This document shows positions 33,464 through 43,062 of a stretch of 64,000 bases of DNA, one piece after another (positions within the stretch are counted from its first letter, which is position 1; each line of letters starts with the position of its first letter). The translations under genes were made by a program, and so were the position numbers. The stretch is from Stenotrophomonas sp. 610A2 (GTDB taxonomy: Bacteria; Pseudomonadota; Gammaproteobacteria; Xanthomonadales; Xanthomonadaceae), in the NCBI RefSeq assembly GCF_030549615.1, contig NZ_CP130832.1:620001-684000 (forward strand). The letters run 5' to 3'. The notes below the pieces were generated by a model. That model was not told where the DNA came from. It made no database searches and worked only from the letters and a program-made list of their open reading frames with translations.

Positions 33464-35010
33464 GGCTGCCTCACCTGCGGCGCGGTGCCGCGTACGTCAT
33501 GCAGGTATTGGTCCGGCGCCAGCAGCTGGGCGGCGATGGCATCGGTCTGGCGCATCAGTGGCGCGGCGAACACACTCATCAACACCACATAGCCCAGCAG
33601 CAGGCAGGTTGCGGCGGTCTCGAATGGCCGCGCTGGCGCATCCACCGGTTCGGGTTCGGGTATGGCGGCATCATCGTCGCCGGGCACGCGCCAGAACAGG
33701 CGGATGCCGGTGCGTGCCAGGCCCATGATCACCAGCAGGCTGCTGCCCAGCACGGCGCTCCAGACCACCGCGGTATGCGCATCCGGAACCGCCGACAGCA
33801 GTGCGGCCTTGGCGAGGAAACCGGCCAGCGGCGGCAGGCCGGCCACCGCCACAGCGCCAATCAGGAAAAGCAGACCTGGCACGGTACGGCTCGGCAGCAC
33901 GGCGCTGAGCTCGTGTTCGCGGCGGCGGTCGGCCTGCACGCGGCGACGGCGCATCAGGTCGGCGATCAGGAACAGCGCGGCGGCGGCGAAGGTGCTGTGC
34001 GGCAGGTAGTACAGGCCGGCGGAAATGGTGCCAGCACTGCCCAACGCGAAGGCGATGAACAAAGTCGCGGCCGATACGACAACCAGATACGCCACCAGCA
34101 CGCTCATGCGTGTTGCTGCCAGCGCACCCAGCGCGCCAACCACCAGTGTCGCGATGCCGGCCCATAGCAGCCAATCGCTGCCGTAGCCGCTCATTGCACC
34201 GGCGTCGGCATCGAACCACAGCGAGGTCACCCGCAGCACCGAATACAGGCCGACCTTGGTCATGATCACGAACAGCGCGGCAACTGCAGCCGGTGCGCGT
34301 GCATAGGACTCGGGCAGCCACAGGTACATCGGCAGCAGTGCGGCCTTGGAGCAGAACACCAGCAGCAGCAAGCCCAGGGCGGCCTTGGCCAGCTTCAGGT
34401 GCGAAGGCGGCAACTCGGCGACGCGCTGGCCGATCTCGGCCATGTTCAAGGAGCCGAGCGTGGCGTAGAGCATGCCCAGCGCGATCAGGAACAGCGTGGA
34501 CGCAGTGACGTTGAACACCACGTAATGCAGGCCGATGCGCATGCGCAGGCCGCGCCCGCCGGACAGCAGCAGGCCGTAGGAGGCGATCAGCATCACCTCG
34601 AAGAAGACAAACAGATTGAAGATGTCGCCGGTCAGGAAGGCACCGTTGAGGCCAACCAGCTGGAACTGGAACAACGCATGGAAGTGCGGCGCGCGCCGGT
34701 CCCAGCCGGTGCAGGCATACAGCAGGCAGGCGATGGCCAGCAGCAGGGTGGTGACCAGCATCCAGCCGGCCAGGCCATCGGCAACCAAGGCGATGCCCAG
34801 GCGTGCCGGCCAGTCACCGAGCAGGTAGGCCGAGATCTGGCCCTGGCTGGTTTGTGCGAACAGCAGTGCCACCACTGCTGCCAACGCCGCCATGCTGGCC
34901 CAGGCCACCGTGCGTTGCACCTTGGGTCCGTAGCGGCGGTGCTCGATGAACAAGGACAGCGCTGCGCCGAGCAGGGGAATCAGGATCGGCAGGATCACCA
35001 GATGATTCAT
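33460..35010 (-). CDS. mnhD: Mrp/Mnh antiporter subunit D (NuoN/NuoM-like)
   Basis: 516 residues with about 14 membrane helices, related to proton-pumping subunits of complex I. Conserved elements include FVFFEVMLIASYGLLLSGG with the key glutamate, LLVFCSKAALLPMYLWLPES with the key lysine, and a second lysine in AALFVIMTKVGLYSVLRV. It forms one of the two proton channels of the Mrp complex. The start overlaps the mnhC stop codon by four bases. The ATG gives MNHLVILPILIPLL, the usual N-terminus. Confidence 0.94.
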   Translation of the reverse strand: MNHLVILPILIPLLGAALSLFIEHRRYGPKVQRTVAWASMAALAAVVALLFAQTSQGQISAYLLGDWPARLGIALVADGLAGWMLVTTLLLAIACLLYACTGWDRRAPHFHALFQFQLVGLNGAFLTGDIFNLFVFFEVMLIASYGLLLSGGRGLRMRIGLHYVVFNVTASTLFLIALGMLYATLGSLNMAEIGQRVAELPPSHLKLAKAALGLLLLVFCSKAALLPMYLWLPESYARAPAAVAALFVIMTKVGLYSVLRVTSLWFDADAGAMSGYGSDWLLWAGIATLVVGALGALAATRMSVLVAYLVVVSAATLFIAFALGSAGTISAGLYYLPHSTFAAAALFLIADLMRRRRVQADRRREHELSAVLPSRTVPGLLFLIGAVAVAGLPPLAGFLAKAALLSAVPDAHTAVVWSAVLGSSLLVIMGLARTGIRLFWRVPGDDDAAIPEPEPVDAPARPFETAATCLLLGYVVLMSVFAAPLMRQTDAIAAQLLAPDQYLHDVRGTAPQVRQP

Positions 35011-35387
35011 GCGCCGCCCCCCGACTTGGCCGCGTCATCAGCCGGCAGTTCAGGCTCGTGCGCGTCCACATGATCGCTGTGGTTGTCGCTGCGGCTGCGC
35101 ATCGCCAGCACGATGGTGACCGCAGTCATCGCGAATGCAATCACGATGGCGGTCAATACCAGCGCCTGTGGTAGCGGGTCGGTGTAGTGGGCGAGGGTGG
35201 TTGCCACGCCATCCTTGAGCACCGGTGCCTTGCCGATCACCGGCCGCCCCGCGCTGAAGATCAGCAGGTTGGTGGCATAGGACAGGAAGGTCATGCCCAG
35301 GATCACATCGAAGCTGCGCGCGCGCAGCAGCAGGTAGATGCCGATGCCGGCCAGTACGCCGATGGCGCTTGCCAGTGCCAGTTCCAT
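35007..35387 (-). CDS. mnhC: Mrp/Mnh antiporter subunit C (NuoK-like)
   Basis: 126 residues with three membrane helices. FDVILGMTFLSYATNLLIFS and DPLPQALVLTAIVIAFAMTA are the MnhC/NuoK signatures. The C-terminal tail is acidic and His-rich (NHSDHVDAHEPELPADD) and longer than in many homologues. It starts on the last base of the mnhA stop codon (TGATG), so it is translationally coupled. Confidence 0.93.
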   Translation of the reverse strand: MELALASAIGVLAGIGIYLLLRARSFDVILGMTFLSYATNLLIFSAGRPVIGKAPVLKDGVATTLAHYTDPLPQALVLTAIVIAFAMTAVTIVLAMRSRSDNHSDHVDAHEPELPADDAAKSGGGA

Positions 35388-38215
35388 CAGTGCATCTCCC
35401 CGGTGCGTGCCGAACGGCGGTGGATATCGATTTCGCCGTTGCGGGCATTGCGGGTGCGCGAGGGCTTGATGGTGCCCATCATCGACAGGATCAGCATCAC
35501 TCCGCCGAACACCACCAGGTAGACGCCGGTATCAAAGCCAATCGCACTGGCCAATGGCACCGTGCCGATCAGCGGCAGCTCAAGGTCCAGATGGCCGCTG
35601 GTCAGGAACGGCACGCTGAACAGCATCGAGGCCGCGCCACTGAGCAGGGCGATCAACAGGCCCAGGCCGATGCAGCGGATGTAGTCGAAGCCGAAGCGTG
35701 ACTCCACCGAGACGGTGCCCTGGATGACGTACTGGATCAGCAACGGCACCGCCAGCACCAGGCCGGCGATGAAGCCGCCGCCTGGCGCGTTGTGGCCGCG
35801 CAGGAACAGGAAGATCGATACCGTCAGCGTCAGCGGAAACATGATCTGGGCCAGATCGGCCGGCACCGGCAGCTTGATCGGCGGGCCAGGCATGATCTGC
35901 TCCGGCGCCATCCGCGTGCGTCGCAGCATCGCGTGCACCACCAGCGCGGCGATGCCGAACACGGTGATCTCACCGAAGGTATCGAAGCCGCGGAAGTCGA
36001 CCAGGATCACGTTGACCACGTTGTGGCCATAGGCCTCGGGCAGCGAGCGCAGCAGCATCTCGCCGGCCATGGTGTTGGGCGGCAGCGTCATCAGCGAGTA
36101 GGCCAGCGCGGCGATGCCACCGCCAGCAACGATGGCGAGCAGCGCATCGCGGCGCTTGCGCCAGCGCGAGTGTTCCGGCGGCGACTGCGTTGGCAGGTAG
36201 TTCATGCCCAGCAGCATCAGCGCCAGCGTCACCATCTCCACCATCAGCTGGGTCAGGGCCAGGTCGGGTGCGGACAGGAATACGAAGGTCAGCGCCACCA
36301 TCAAGCCGGTGCCGCCCATCACGATCACCGCCAGCAGGCGCTGCTGGTACAGGAACAAACCGGCGAAGGCGCAGGCCAGCATCACCAGCCACAGCGTCCA
36401 GCCCAGCAAGGGCATGGACTGCGGGGCCGGCCACACCGGCATCACCGGGCTGGCGACATAGGGTGCAGCGGCAACGATCACCGCCACCAGCACCAGCGCG
36501 AACAGCATCCGCTGCAGGCTGCCGTTGGCCAGTGCGGTGGTGACGCGGTGGGCGAAGCCGAACAACACATCCAGGCCGCGGTGGAACAGGTGCTTGCCAG
36601 TCGGCCGATTGCTCGCGGCATACAGGTCGGTGAAACGGCGCAGGCCGAAATACAACAGCACACCGCCGACCACGCCAATCGCGCTCATCGCCAACGGCAG
36701 GTTGAAGCCGTGCCAGACCGACAGGCTGTATTCCGGCATCGCGGCGCCAAGGATCGACGCCGCAGCGGTCTGCAGTACCGGCGCGATGGTCAGCGCCGGG
36801 GCAATGCCGACGGCCAGGCAGATCACCACCAGTACCTCCACCGGCACCTTCATCCAGCGCGGCGGCTCATGCGGCACCACGTCGATATCGACTGGTCCCT
36901 TGCCGAAGAAGGTGTCGTGGACGAAGCGCAGGCTGTAGGCGACGCCAAGGATGCCGGCCAGCAGGGCGGCGGCACTCATTGCCGAGCGCATCCAGTCCGG
37001 GCCCTGCGTCGCCAGTGCTTCGGCGAACAGCATTTCCTTGGACAGGAAGCCGTTGAGCAGGGGGATACCGGCCATGGCCAGCGAGGCGACGATGGCCAGT
37101 GCGCTGGTGATCGGCATCAGCTTGCGCAGGCCGCCCAGCCTGCGCATGTCGCGGGTGTGGGTCTCGTGGTCGATGATGCCGGCGGCCATGAACAGCGAGG
37201 CCTTGAAGGTGGCATGGTTGAGGATGTGGAACACGCCGGCCACCACCGCCATCGGCGCGGACAGGCCGAACAGCAAGGTGATCAGGCCCAGGTGCGAGAT
37301 CGTCGAATAGGCGAGCAGACCCTTGAGGTCATGCTGGAAGATCGCGTTCCAGGCACCGATCAGCAGGGTGAGCGCACCGATGCCACTGACCACGTAGAAG
37401 AACAATTCGGTGCCGGCCAGCGCCGGGTGCAGCCGTGCCAGCAGGAACACGCCGGCCTTCACCATCGTTGCCGAATGCAGGTAGGCCGACACCGGCGTTG
37501 GCGCAGCCATCGCCTGCGGCAGCCAGAAGTGGAACGGGAACTGCGCGCTCTTGGTGAAGATGCCGGCCAATACCAGCAGCAATGCCCAGGGGTACAGGGC
37601 GCTGGCGCGGATCAGATCGCCCGAGGCCAGCACCACGTCCAGGTCGAAGCTGCCGACGATGCGGCCGATCAGCAGCACACCGGCCAGCAGCGCCAGGCCG
37701 CCACCGCCGGTGACGATCAAGGCCATGCGCGCGCCCTCGCGGGCGTCCTTGCGGTGCGACCAGAAGCCGATCAGCAGGAACGAGCTGATGCTGGTCAGCT
37801 CCCAGAACACCATCAGCAGCAAGAGGTTGCCGGCCAGCACCATGCCGAGCATCGCGCCCATGAACAGCAGCAGGTAGCTGTAGAAGCGCCGCGCGCTGTC
37901 CTTGGCTGACAGGTAGTAGTGCGCATACAGCACCACCAGAGCGCCGATACCGAGCACCAGCCCGGTGAACATCCAGGCCAGTCCGTCCAGTCGCAGGCTG
38001 AAGTCCAGGCCTATCTGCGGCAGCCACTGCCAGCTGTTGCGGACGATCTCGCCATCGAGCACGGCCGGGCTGGCGCTGCCGAGCAGGGCCAGACCCAGAA
38101 CAGGCGCCGCTGCTGCTGTCCATGCGGCTGCACTGCGCGACAAACGGCCATTGAGAGCGATGGCCGCTGCCAGCAGAAAAGGCAGCGCAAGCAGTAGCAA
38201 CAGGACTGGCGTCAT
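35387..38215 (-). CDS. mnhA: Fused Mrp/Mnh antiporter subunits A and B
   Basis: 942 residues. The N-terminal 500 or so residues are the NuoL-like MnhA core: LLLMVFWELTSISSFLLIGF carries the conserved glutamate, GIFTKSAQFPFHFWLPQAMA the lysine, and SAYLHSATMVKAGVFLLARL the helix 8 region. The rest of A (to about 770) includes the MbhD/MbhE-like parts. The last 150 or so residues are MnhB, recognised by FLRGHNAPGGGFIAGLVLA. There is no separate mnhB gene, so this is the fused PhaAB arrangement known from several proteobacteria. It is the first gene of the six-gene operon A/B-C-D-E-F-G, which drives Na+ or K+ out in exchange for protons for pH and salt homeostasis. Confidence 0.94.
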   Translation of the reverse strand: MTPVLLLLLALPFLLAAAIALNGRLSRSAAAWTAAAAPVLGLALLGSASPAVLDGEIVRNSWQWLPQIGLDFSLRLDGLAWMFTGLVLGIGALVVLYAHYYLSAKDSARRFYSYLLLFMGAMLGMVLAGNLLLLMVFWELTSISSFLLIGFWSHRKDAREGARMALIVTGGGGLALLAGVLLIGRIVGSFDLDVVLASGDLIRASALYPWALLLVLAGIFTKSAQFPFHFWLPQAMAAPTPVSAYLHSATMVKAGVFLLARLHPALAGTELFFYVVSGIGALTLLIGAWNAIFQHDLKGLLAYSTISHLGLITLLFGLSAPMAVVAGVFHILNHATFKASLFMAAGIIDHETHTRDMRRLGGLRKLMPITSALAIVASLAMAGIPLLNGFLSKEMLFAEALATQGPDWMRSAMSAAALLAGILGVAYSLRFVHDTFFGKGPVDIDVVPHEPPRWMKVPVEVLVVICLAVGIAPALTIAPVLQTAAASILGAAMPEYSLSVWHGFNLPLAMSAIGVVGGVLLYFGLRRFTDLYAASNRPTGKHLFHRGLDVLFGFAHRVTTALANGSLQRMLFALVLVAVIVAAAPYVASPVMPVWPAPQSMPLLGWTLWLVMLACAFAGLFLYQQRLLAVIVMGGTGLMVALTFVFLSAPDLALTQLMVEMVTLALMLLGMNYLPTQSPPEHSRWRKRRDALLAIVAGGGIAALAYSLMTLPPNTMAGEMLLRSLPEAYGHNVVNVILVDFRGFDTFGEITVFGIAALVVHAMLRRTRMAPEQIMPGPPIKLPVPADLAQIMFPLTLTVSIFLFLRGHNAPGGGFIAGLVLAVPLLIQYVIQGTVSVESRFGFDYIRCIGLGLLIALLSGAASMLFSVPFLTSGHLDLELPLIGTVPLASAIGFDTGVYLVVFGGVMLILSMMGTIKPSRTRNARNGEIDIHRRSARTGEMH

Positions 38216-38777
38216 GTAGGGGCGCGGTTCAGAAAGGGGTTTTGCAGTCTAACAGGCGATTTTTTCGATCCGCGAGCTTTTATGAATGATCCGTTCGGAT
38301 TAGATCGCCCGAGCCAGCGCTGCCAGTGGCTCAGCCCGGGAAACGCGGAAGTGCGGCGGACTTCCGGTCGGCGGCAGCAGGCCTGAAGCTTGTGGGAGCG
38401 GCGTGAGCCGCGAAGCTGACGAACGTTCTGCCGCGGCAACAGCGACGGCGCAAGTCCAAGGCACCCCTCCCCAAGCCGTCCGGCCCGAAGGCATAGCCTT
38501 CGGTCGTTCATCAGGTCGCGCGGCAGTGCCGCGCAAGCAGATCTTCTTCACCCCCTTGCCTACGGCAAAGGGAGGGGCAAATGCTGCAGGTTTGTAGGAG
38601 CGGCGTAAGCCGCGAAGCTGGCGCAGGATCAGATGGCAAAGCTTCCGAGGGCTTCAGCAACATCTGCTTCGCGGCTTACGCCGCTCCCACAACCGGCGCT
38701 CCCAGCGTCCCTACGGCGCGATGCTCAATCCCGCCAATGGCTGCGGAATCAGGCCTGCTTCGCCTATCCTTCCGCGC
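38216..38777. other. 562-base gap upstream of the mnh operon, rich in repeats
   Basis: Bases 38216-38300 next to mnhA are the most AT-rich part and the likely site of its promoter. The rest holds REP elements: a forward copy at 38391-38417, another at 38592-38620 and a reverse copy at 38665-38693. A diverged CACCCCTCCCC palindrome lies in between (38460-38578). No gene is supported here. Confidence 0.65.
38391..38693. repeat. Three REP elements around a CCCCTCCC-type palindrome
   Basis: GGGAGCGGCGTGAGCCGC at 38391-38417, GGAGCGGCGTAAGCCGC at 38592-38620, and the reverse form at 38665-38693. The unit between them begins CACCCCTCCCCAAGCC and ends GGCAAAGGGAGGGG. Confidence 0.8.
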
Positions 38778-39686
38778 ATGGAAAACGATATTCGCAGCGC
38801 AGCGGAGCAACGCCGCGCGCTGGTATTTGGTGGCAGTGGCCAGATCGGCAAGCGCCTGCTGGCGAATCTGGCGGCCGCAGGCTGGCAGGTGACCGCGGTG
38901 ACCCGGCAGGCGCGTGAGCCCATGCCTGGCGTGGCTTGGCAGCTGGGCGATCTGTCCAGTACCAATCTGCCGGAGCAGGCCGTGGATGCGGTTTTCAGCT
39001 GTGGCCCGCTGGACCACTTCGCGCGCTGGTATGCGACATCGGCCAGCGCTGCGCCGCGCGTGGTCGCCTTCGGCTCCACCAGCGTCGATGTAAAGCAGGA
39101 TTCGTCCGAGCCTGCCGAGCGCGATGTCGCACGACGTCTGCGCGAAGCCGAGCGTCTGTTGTTCGACAGTGCAGCGGCGCGGAACGTGGCCGCGACGGTG
39201 CTGCGGCCAACCCTGGTCTACGGCGCTGCCAGCGATAAAACCCTGACCAAGATCGCGGCACTGGCCACGCGCACTGGATTCTTCGTGTTGCCGGCCAATG
39301 CCAATGGCCGGCGCCAGCCTGTGCACGTGCAGGATCTTGCCGATGCGGCGATGCAGGTGCTGGCGCATCCGGCAACCGCTGGCCAAGCCTACGCACTGGG
39401 CGGTGGCGAGGTGCTGGCTTATGCGGAGATGGTGCGGCGGACGCTGGCTTGCCTGCCTGCGCGCCCGCGCCTGCTGCGGGTACCCGCACCGTTGTTCAAG
39501 CTGGCGTTGCGGCTGGCCCACGCTGGTGGTCGCCTGCAGGGCATGAATGCAGCGGCGTTGGCGCGGATGACCGAGCCGCTTGCGTTCGATATTGAACCGG
39601 CACGGCGTGATTTCGGCTACGCACCGCGCGCCTTCGTTGCCGAGGCGGCGATGTTCAGTGCGCCGCCGGGATCAGCACAGGCATAG
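38778..39686 (+). CDS. NAD(P)-dependent epimerase/dehydratase-like protein
   Basis: 302 residues. The N-terminal GxxGxxG motif is LVFGGSGQIGKRLLANLAAA (about residues 16-35). The substrate region has VVAFGSTSVDVKQDSSEPAE, and LRPTLVYGAASDKTLTKIAA with the RPxxxYG block of extended SDRs; the YxxxK pair is not typical, with REAERLLFDSAAARN in that place. C-terminal RRQPVHVQDLADAAMQVLAH is a common extended-SDR feature. It probably binds NAD(P) and modifies a sugar or related substrate. It stands alone and no strong Shine-Dalgarno is seen before the ATG. Confidence 0.8.
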   Translation: MENDIRSAAEQRRALVFGGSGQIGKRLLANLAAAGWQVTAVTRQAREPMPGVAWQLGDLSSTNLPEQAVDAVFSCGPLDHFARWYATSASAAPRVVAFGSTSVDVKQDSSEPAERDVARRLREAERLLFDSAAARNVAATVLRPTLVYGAASDKTLTKIAALATRTGFFVLPANANGRRQPVHVQDLADAAMQVLAHPATAGQAYALGGGEVLAYAEMVRRTLACLPARPRLLRVPAPLFKLALRLAHAGGRLQGMNAAALARMTEPLAFDIEPARRDFGYAPRAFVAEAAMFSAPPGSAQA

Positions 39687-39760
39687 CCTGTTCGCCGGGA
39701 GGTGTGTTCCTGCGTGCCGGCTCAGGTGGGCAGATGGTGCGGCGGATGTATCCGCCGCAC

Positions 39761-40234
39761 TCAGTAGCGCCAGCCGAACTGCCGGAACAGCTTGGACAGC
39801 ACCCAGATCGGTCCGATCAGCAGATAGGTCAGGTCGGTGAGGAAACTCGGCCGGCGGCCTTCGATCTTGTGGCCGATGAACTGTGCTATCCACGCCACCA
39901 CGAATACGCCGATGGCGACATACAGCAGCATCTGTATGCCGAGCCGGTCTTCCAGCAGCCGGCAGATGCAACCGAACACGAAGAAGATGATCAGCATGCC
40001 GATGCCCAGCGGGCGTGACAGGCGGTTGTAATAGGCCCAGGTGCCGAACATGGCGAAGGCGGCCCAGATGCCGTGCTGGAACCACGGCACCAGTGGCGGG
40101 ATGCACCACAGCAGGGCGATGACCGACCACAGGATCGCGGGCACCGCGATGACGTGGATGGCCTGGTTGGTGTGGTTGACGTGATCGCCGGAGTAGCTGG
40201 CGAAGTAACGATCCACCGGTCGCGCGATACTCAT
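39761..40234 (-). CDS. Mpo1-like (DUF962) membrane protein
   Basis: 157 residues. The N-terminus has the DUF962 motif YFASYSGDHVNHTNQAIHVI with several histidines. Four membrane helices follow, and the C-terminus has AQFIGHKIEGRRPSFLTDLT, the second conserved histidine block. Yeast Mpo1 of this family is an Fe(II)-dependent dioxygenase that shortens 2-hydroxy fatty acids; the conserved histidines here would be the metal ligands. The start at 40234 (MSIARPVDRY) was chosen over a longer open frame because the family begins there. Confidence 0.83.
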   Translation of the reverse strand: MSIARPVDRYFASYSGDHVNHTNQAIHVIAVPAILWSVIALLWCIPPLVPWFQHGIWAAFAMFGTWAYYNRLSRPLGIGMLIIFFVFGCICRLLEDRLGIQMLLYVAIGVFVVAWIAQFIGHKIEGRRPSFLTDLTYLLIGPIWVLSKLFRQFGWRY

Positions 40235-40328
40235 TCCAGCTACCCTCCCAGGTTGACCGGCAGAGCATAGCGCGGCTTCCCTACGGATGCGCACGGTGGC
40301 GTGCGCATCCGTGATCCAGCTTGCAGGA

Positions 40329-41255
40329 TCAGTCGATGCGGATGCCGGCCAGCTTGTCCAGCGCTTCGGCGTACTTGGCGCGGGTGCGTTCGATCACCTC
40401 GGCCGGCAGCGCCGGGCCCGGGGCGGTCTTGTCCCAATCCAGCGTTTCCAGGTGGTCGCGCACGAACTGCTTGTCGTAGCTCGGCGGGCTGATGCCCACC
40501 TGGTACTCGTCGGCCGGCCAGTAACGCGAGGAATCCGGGGTCAGCATCTCGTCCATGATGTACAGGCGGCCGTCGGCGTCGGTACCGAACTCGAACTTGG
40601 TATCAGCCAGCAGGATGCCGCGCTCGGCCGCGTATTCGGCGGCGAACTTGTAGATGCGCAGGGTGGCATCGCGCACCTTCTCGGCCATGTCGGCGCCAAC
40701 CGCCTTGACCATCGCGTCGAAGTCGATGTTCTCGTCGTGGTCGCCCACCGCCGCCTTGGTGGACGGGGTGAAGATGGCTTCGGGCAGCTTCTCGGCCTGC
40801 TGCAGGCCGTCGGGCAGGGCGATGCCGCTGATCTTGCCGGTGCGCTGGTAGTCCTTCCAGCCGCTGCCGATCACGTAGCCGCGGGCAATGGCCTCGACGG
40901 GTACCGGCTTGAGCTTCTTGGTCACCACAGCGCGCTTGGCGTACAGCGCCGCGTCGACGCCTTCGGGCAGCACGCTGGCCACGTCGATGCCGGTCAGGTG
41001 GTTGGGCATCAGGTGCGCGGTCTTGGCGAACCAGAAGTTGGACACCTGGCACAGCATCTCGCCCTTGCCCGGGATCGGGTCGGGCAGTACCACGTCGAAC
41101 GCCGACAGGCGATCGGTGGCAACCATCAGCAGGTACTCGCCCGGGGGTGTTCCGGCTGGCAGACGTTCGCGCGGGATATCAAACACATCACGCACCTTGC
41201 CGCGATGGCGCAAGGGCAGGCCGGGAAGATCGGATTGCAACAGCGTGGTCGGCAC
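40329..41255 (-). CDS. purC: Phosphoribosylaminoimidazole-succinocarboxamide synthase
   Basis: 308 residues. The SAICAR synthetase joins CAIR and aspartate with ATP in purine synthesis. Visible motifs: [11 protein letters not shown] at the N-terminus (nucleotide loop), [40 protein letters not shown], and near the C-terminus [20 protein letters not shown] and [13 protein letters not shown]. The protein begins at a GTG ([19 protein letters not shown]) preceded by AGGAG six bases upstream; no ATG is available in the right place. The length agrees with xanthomonad PurC proteins. It stands alone and diverges from the J-domain gene. Confidence 0.94.
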   Translation of the reverse strand: MPTTLLQSDLPGLPLRHRGKVRDVFDIPRERLPAGTPPGEYLLMVATDRLSAFDVVLPDPIPGKGEMLCQVSNFWFAKTAHLMPNHLTGIDVASVLPEGVDAALYAKRAVVTKKLKPVPVEAIARGYVIGSGWKDYQRTGKISGIALPDGLQQAEKLPEAIFTPSTKAAVGDHDENIDFDAMVKAVGADMAEKVRDATLRIYKFAAEYAAERGILLADTKFEFGTDADGRLYIMDEMLTPDSSRYWPADEYQVGISPPSYDKQFVRDHLETLDWDKTAPGPALPAEVIERTRAKYAEALDKLAGIRID

Positions 41256-41420
41256 GGGCACTCCTGGGACTTGGCAATGAATGCCGCCGGCTTGGAGGAC
41301 CCGGGTCTGGAGGACCCGCAGGGCCCGCGGCTGGTCGGCGGGCGGCCTAGTGTACGGCCGGATTGGGCCGCTGTGGCATAAAATGCGCGTCTTGATTGTC
41401 CACAGGCCATTCACCCACCC

Positions 41421-41750
41421 ATGCGCTGGTACGGAAAACTGTTCGGCTTCATCGCCGGGGCCCTGCTTTTCAGGCCCAACCCCTTGTTTGGCGGGATAAT
41501 TGGCCTGTTGCTGGGGCATGCCTTCGACAACGACTGGTTCAAGCTGGGCAAGGACCTGCCGTACCGTGAACTGGGGGTTACCCGCGACGCCACCGATGCC
41601 GAGATCGACCTGGCCTACCGCCGCCTGATGTCCCAGTACCACCCCGACAAAGTGGCCGGCGCCGCGCCCGAACTGCGCGCCCAGGCCGAAAGGAAGTCGC
41701 GGCAGATCAACGCCGCCTACGACCGCATCAAATCCCTGCGTAAACGCTGA
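41421..41750 (+). CDS. Short membrane-anchored J-domain protein (DjlA-like, without the central domain)
   Basis: 109 residues. The N-terminus [17 protein letters not shown], then [13 protein letters not shown], is the glycine-rich membrane segment of DjlA. The C-terminal J-domain (about 47-109) has [20 protein letters not shown] and the HPDK motif (QYHPDKVAG), so it can stimulate DnaK. DjlA proteins normally have a TerB-like domain between anchor and J-domain and are about 270 residues; here the two parts are joined directly with no sign of a frameshift. It is followed 11 bases later by rpe on the same strand. Confidence 0.85.
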   Translation: MRWYGKLFGFIAGALLFRPNPLFGGIIGLLLGHAFDNDWFKLGKDLPYRELGVTRDATDAEIDLAYRRLMSQYHPDKVAGAAPELRAQAERKSRQINAAYDRIKSLRKR

Positions 41751-41761
41751 AAGGCTCTGTC

Positions 41762-42436
41762 ATGTCCAACTGCATCATTGCCCCGTCCATTCTCTCGGCC
41801 AATTTCGCCAAGCTCGGCGAGGAGGTCGACAACGTGTTGGCCGCTGGCGCCGATTGGGTCCATTTCGACGTGATGGACAACCACTACGTGCCCAACCTGA
41901 CCATCGGCCCGATGGTCTGCCAGGCCCTGCGCAAGCATGGCGTCACCGCGCCGATCGACGTGCACCTGATGGTCGAGCCGGTCGACCGCATCGTGCCGGA
42001 CTTCGCCGAGGCCGGTGCCAGCATCATCAGCTTCCACCCGGAAGCCAGTCGCCACGTGCACCGAACCATCCAGCTGATCAAGTCGCACGGCTGCAAGGCC
42101 GGCCTGGTGCTGAACCCGGCAACCCCGGTCGAGGTGCTGGACTGGGTGCTGGAAGACCTGGACCTGGTGCTGCTGATGTCGGTCAACCCGGGTTTCGGCG
42201 GCCAGGCCTTCATCCCCTCGACCCTGGACAAGCTGCGTGCGGTGCGGGCGATGATCGACAAGCTCGGCAAGCCGGTGCTGCTGGAAGTGGACGGCGGCGT
42301 AAAGGCCGACAACATCGGTGAGATCGCTGCTGCCGGTGCCGATGCCTTCGTTGCCGGTTCGGCCATTTTCAATGCGCCCAACTATGCCGAGATGATCAGC
42401 AAGATGCGCGGCAATGTCGCCGCGGCGCGAGGCTGA
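41762..42436 (+). CDS. rpe: Ribulose-phosphate 3-epimerase
   Basis: 224 residues forming a TIM barrel. It interconverts ribulose 5-phosphate and xylulose 5-phosphate in the pentose phosphate pathway. Metal and catalytic residues are visible: [15 protein letters not shown] (Ser), [19 protein letters not shown] (His and Asp), [11 protein letters not shown] (His) and [12 protein letters not shown] (Asp). [15 protein letters not shown] is the phosphate loop. AAGG lies before the ATG. The GNAT gene begins three bases after its stop codon. Confidence 0.96.
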   Translation: MSNCIIAPSILSANFAKLGEEVDNVLAAGADWVHFDVMDNHYVPNLTIGPMVCQALRKHGVTAPIDVHLMVEPVDRIVPDFAEAGASIISFHPEASRHVHRTIQLIKSHGCKAGLVLNPATPVEVLDWVLEDLDLVLLMSVNPGFGGQAFIPSTLDKLRAVRAMIDKLGKPVLLEVDGGVKADNIGEIAAAGADAFVAGSAIFNAPNYAEMISKMRGNVAAARG

Positions 42437-42439
42437 GTG

Positions 42440-42931
42440 ATGAGCGCGGCTGAAGTGCAGATTCGTCCGGCCATCGCCGATGACGCAGGCCTGATCCTGC
42501 ACTTCATCCGCGAGCTGGCCATTTACGAGAAGGCCGAATCCTCGGTGCAGACCGACGAGGCCGGCATTCGCGCCAGCCTGTTTGCTGCTGATGCGAAGGC
42601 GCAGGCGCTGATCTGCGAACGCGACGGCAAGGCGATTGGTTATGCCGTGTTCTTCTACAACTACTCGACCTGGCTGGGCCGCAACGGCATCTACCTGGAA
42701 GACCTGTACGTCAGCCCGGAAGCGCGTGGTAGCGGTGCCGGCAAGGCCTTGCTGCAGCACATCGCCAGGTTGGCGGTGGAGCGGGGCTGCGGTCGTTTCG
42801 AATGGTCGGTGCTGGACTGGAATACGCCAGCGATCGACTTCTACAAGGCCGCCGGTGCAGTAGCGCAGGACGAATGGACGGTCTACCGCCTGCAAGGCGA
42901 AGCGCTGCACAAGTTCGCCAAAGGCGACTGA
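42440..42931 (+). CDS. GNAT N-acetyltransferase (diamine/SSAT-like)
   Basis: 163 residues in one GNAT domain. The acetyl-CoA site is LEDLYVSPEARGSGAGKALL (R/Q-x-x-G-x-G/A loop). The surroundings FYNYSTWLGRNGIYLEDLYV and FEWSVLDWNTPAIDFYKAAG match the spermidine/spermine or thialysine acetyltransferase subgroup. It probably acetylates a small amine. The ATG at 42440 follows the rpe stop codon by three bases, with an in-frame GTG just before it; co-translation with rpe is likely. A GTAG repeat pair follows. Confidence 0.87.
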   Translation: MSAAEVQIRPAIADDAGLILHFIRELAIYEKAESSVQTDEAGIRASLFAADAKAQALICERDGKAIGYAVFFYNYSTWLGRNGIYLEDLYVSPEARGSGAGKALLQHIARLAVERGCGRFEWSVLDWNTPAIDFYKAAGAVAQDEWTVYRLQGEALHKFAKGD

Positions 42932-42934
42932 ACT

Positions 42935-43022
42935 GTAGTGCCGAGCCATGCTCGGCAGAGGCTTCACCTGTGATCTTTGGAATTCCCCGGTAATGCCCCA
43001 GCCGAGCATGGCTCGGCTCTAC
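42935..43022. repeat. Inverted pair of GTAG repeats
   Basis: A forward copy at 42935-42958 and a reverse copy at 42998-43022 enclose about 40 bases. It lies between the GNAT gene and the terminator of the candidate minus-strand RNA. Confidence 0.88.
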
Positions 43023-43031
43023 AGGTGAAGC

Positions 43032-43062
43032 AAAAAAAAGCCGCGACGTTGCCGTCGCGGCC
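43032..43062 (-). terminator. Intrinsic terminator of the candidate small RNA
   Basis: Stem GCCGCGACG/CGTCGCGGC with a four-base loop, then TTTTTTTT on the minus strand. Confidence 0.88.

Noticed and set aside
35792..37909. A 705-codon open frame on the plus strand
   Set aside because: It lies wholly antisense to mnhA, has a composition dominated by H, Q, R and G, and has no ribosome-binding site. It is a shadow frame caused by high GC in the third codon position.
41291..41325. Short direct repeat of GGAGGACCCG upstream of purC
   Set aside because: There are only two imperfect copies in GC-rich sequence; I cannot tie them to a purine operator or riboswitch.
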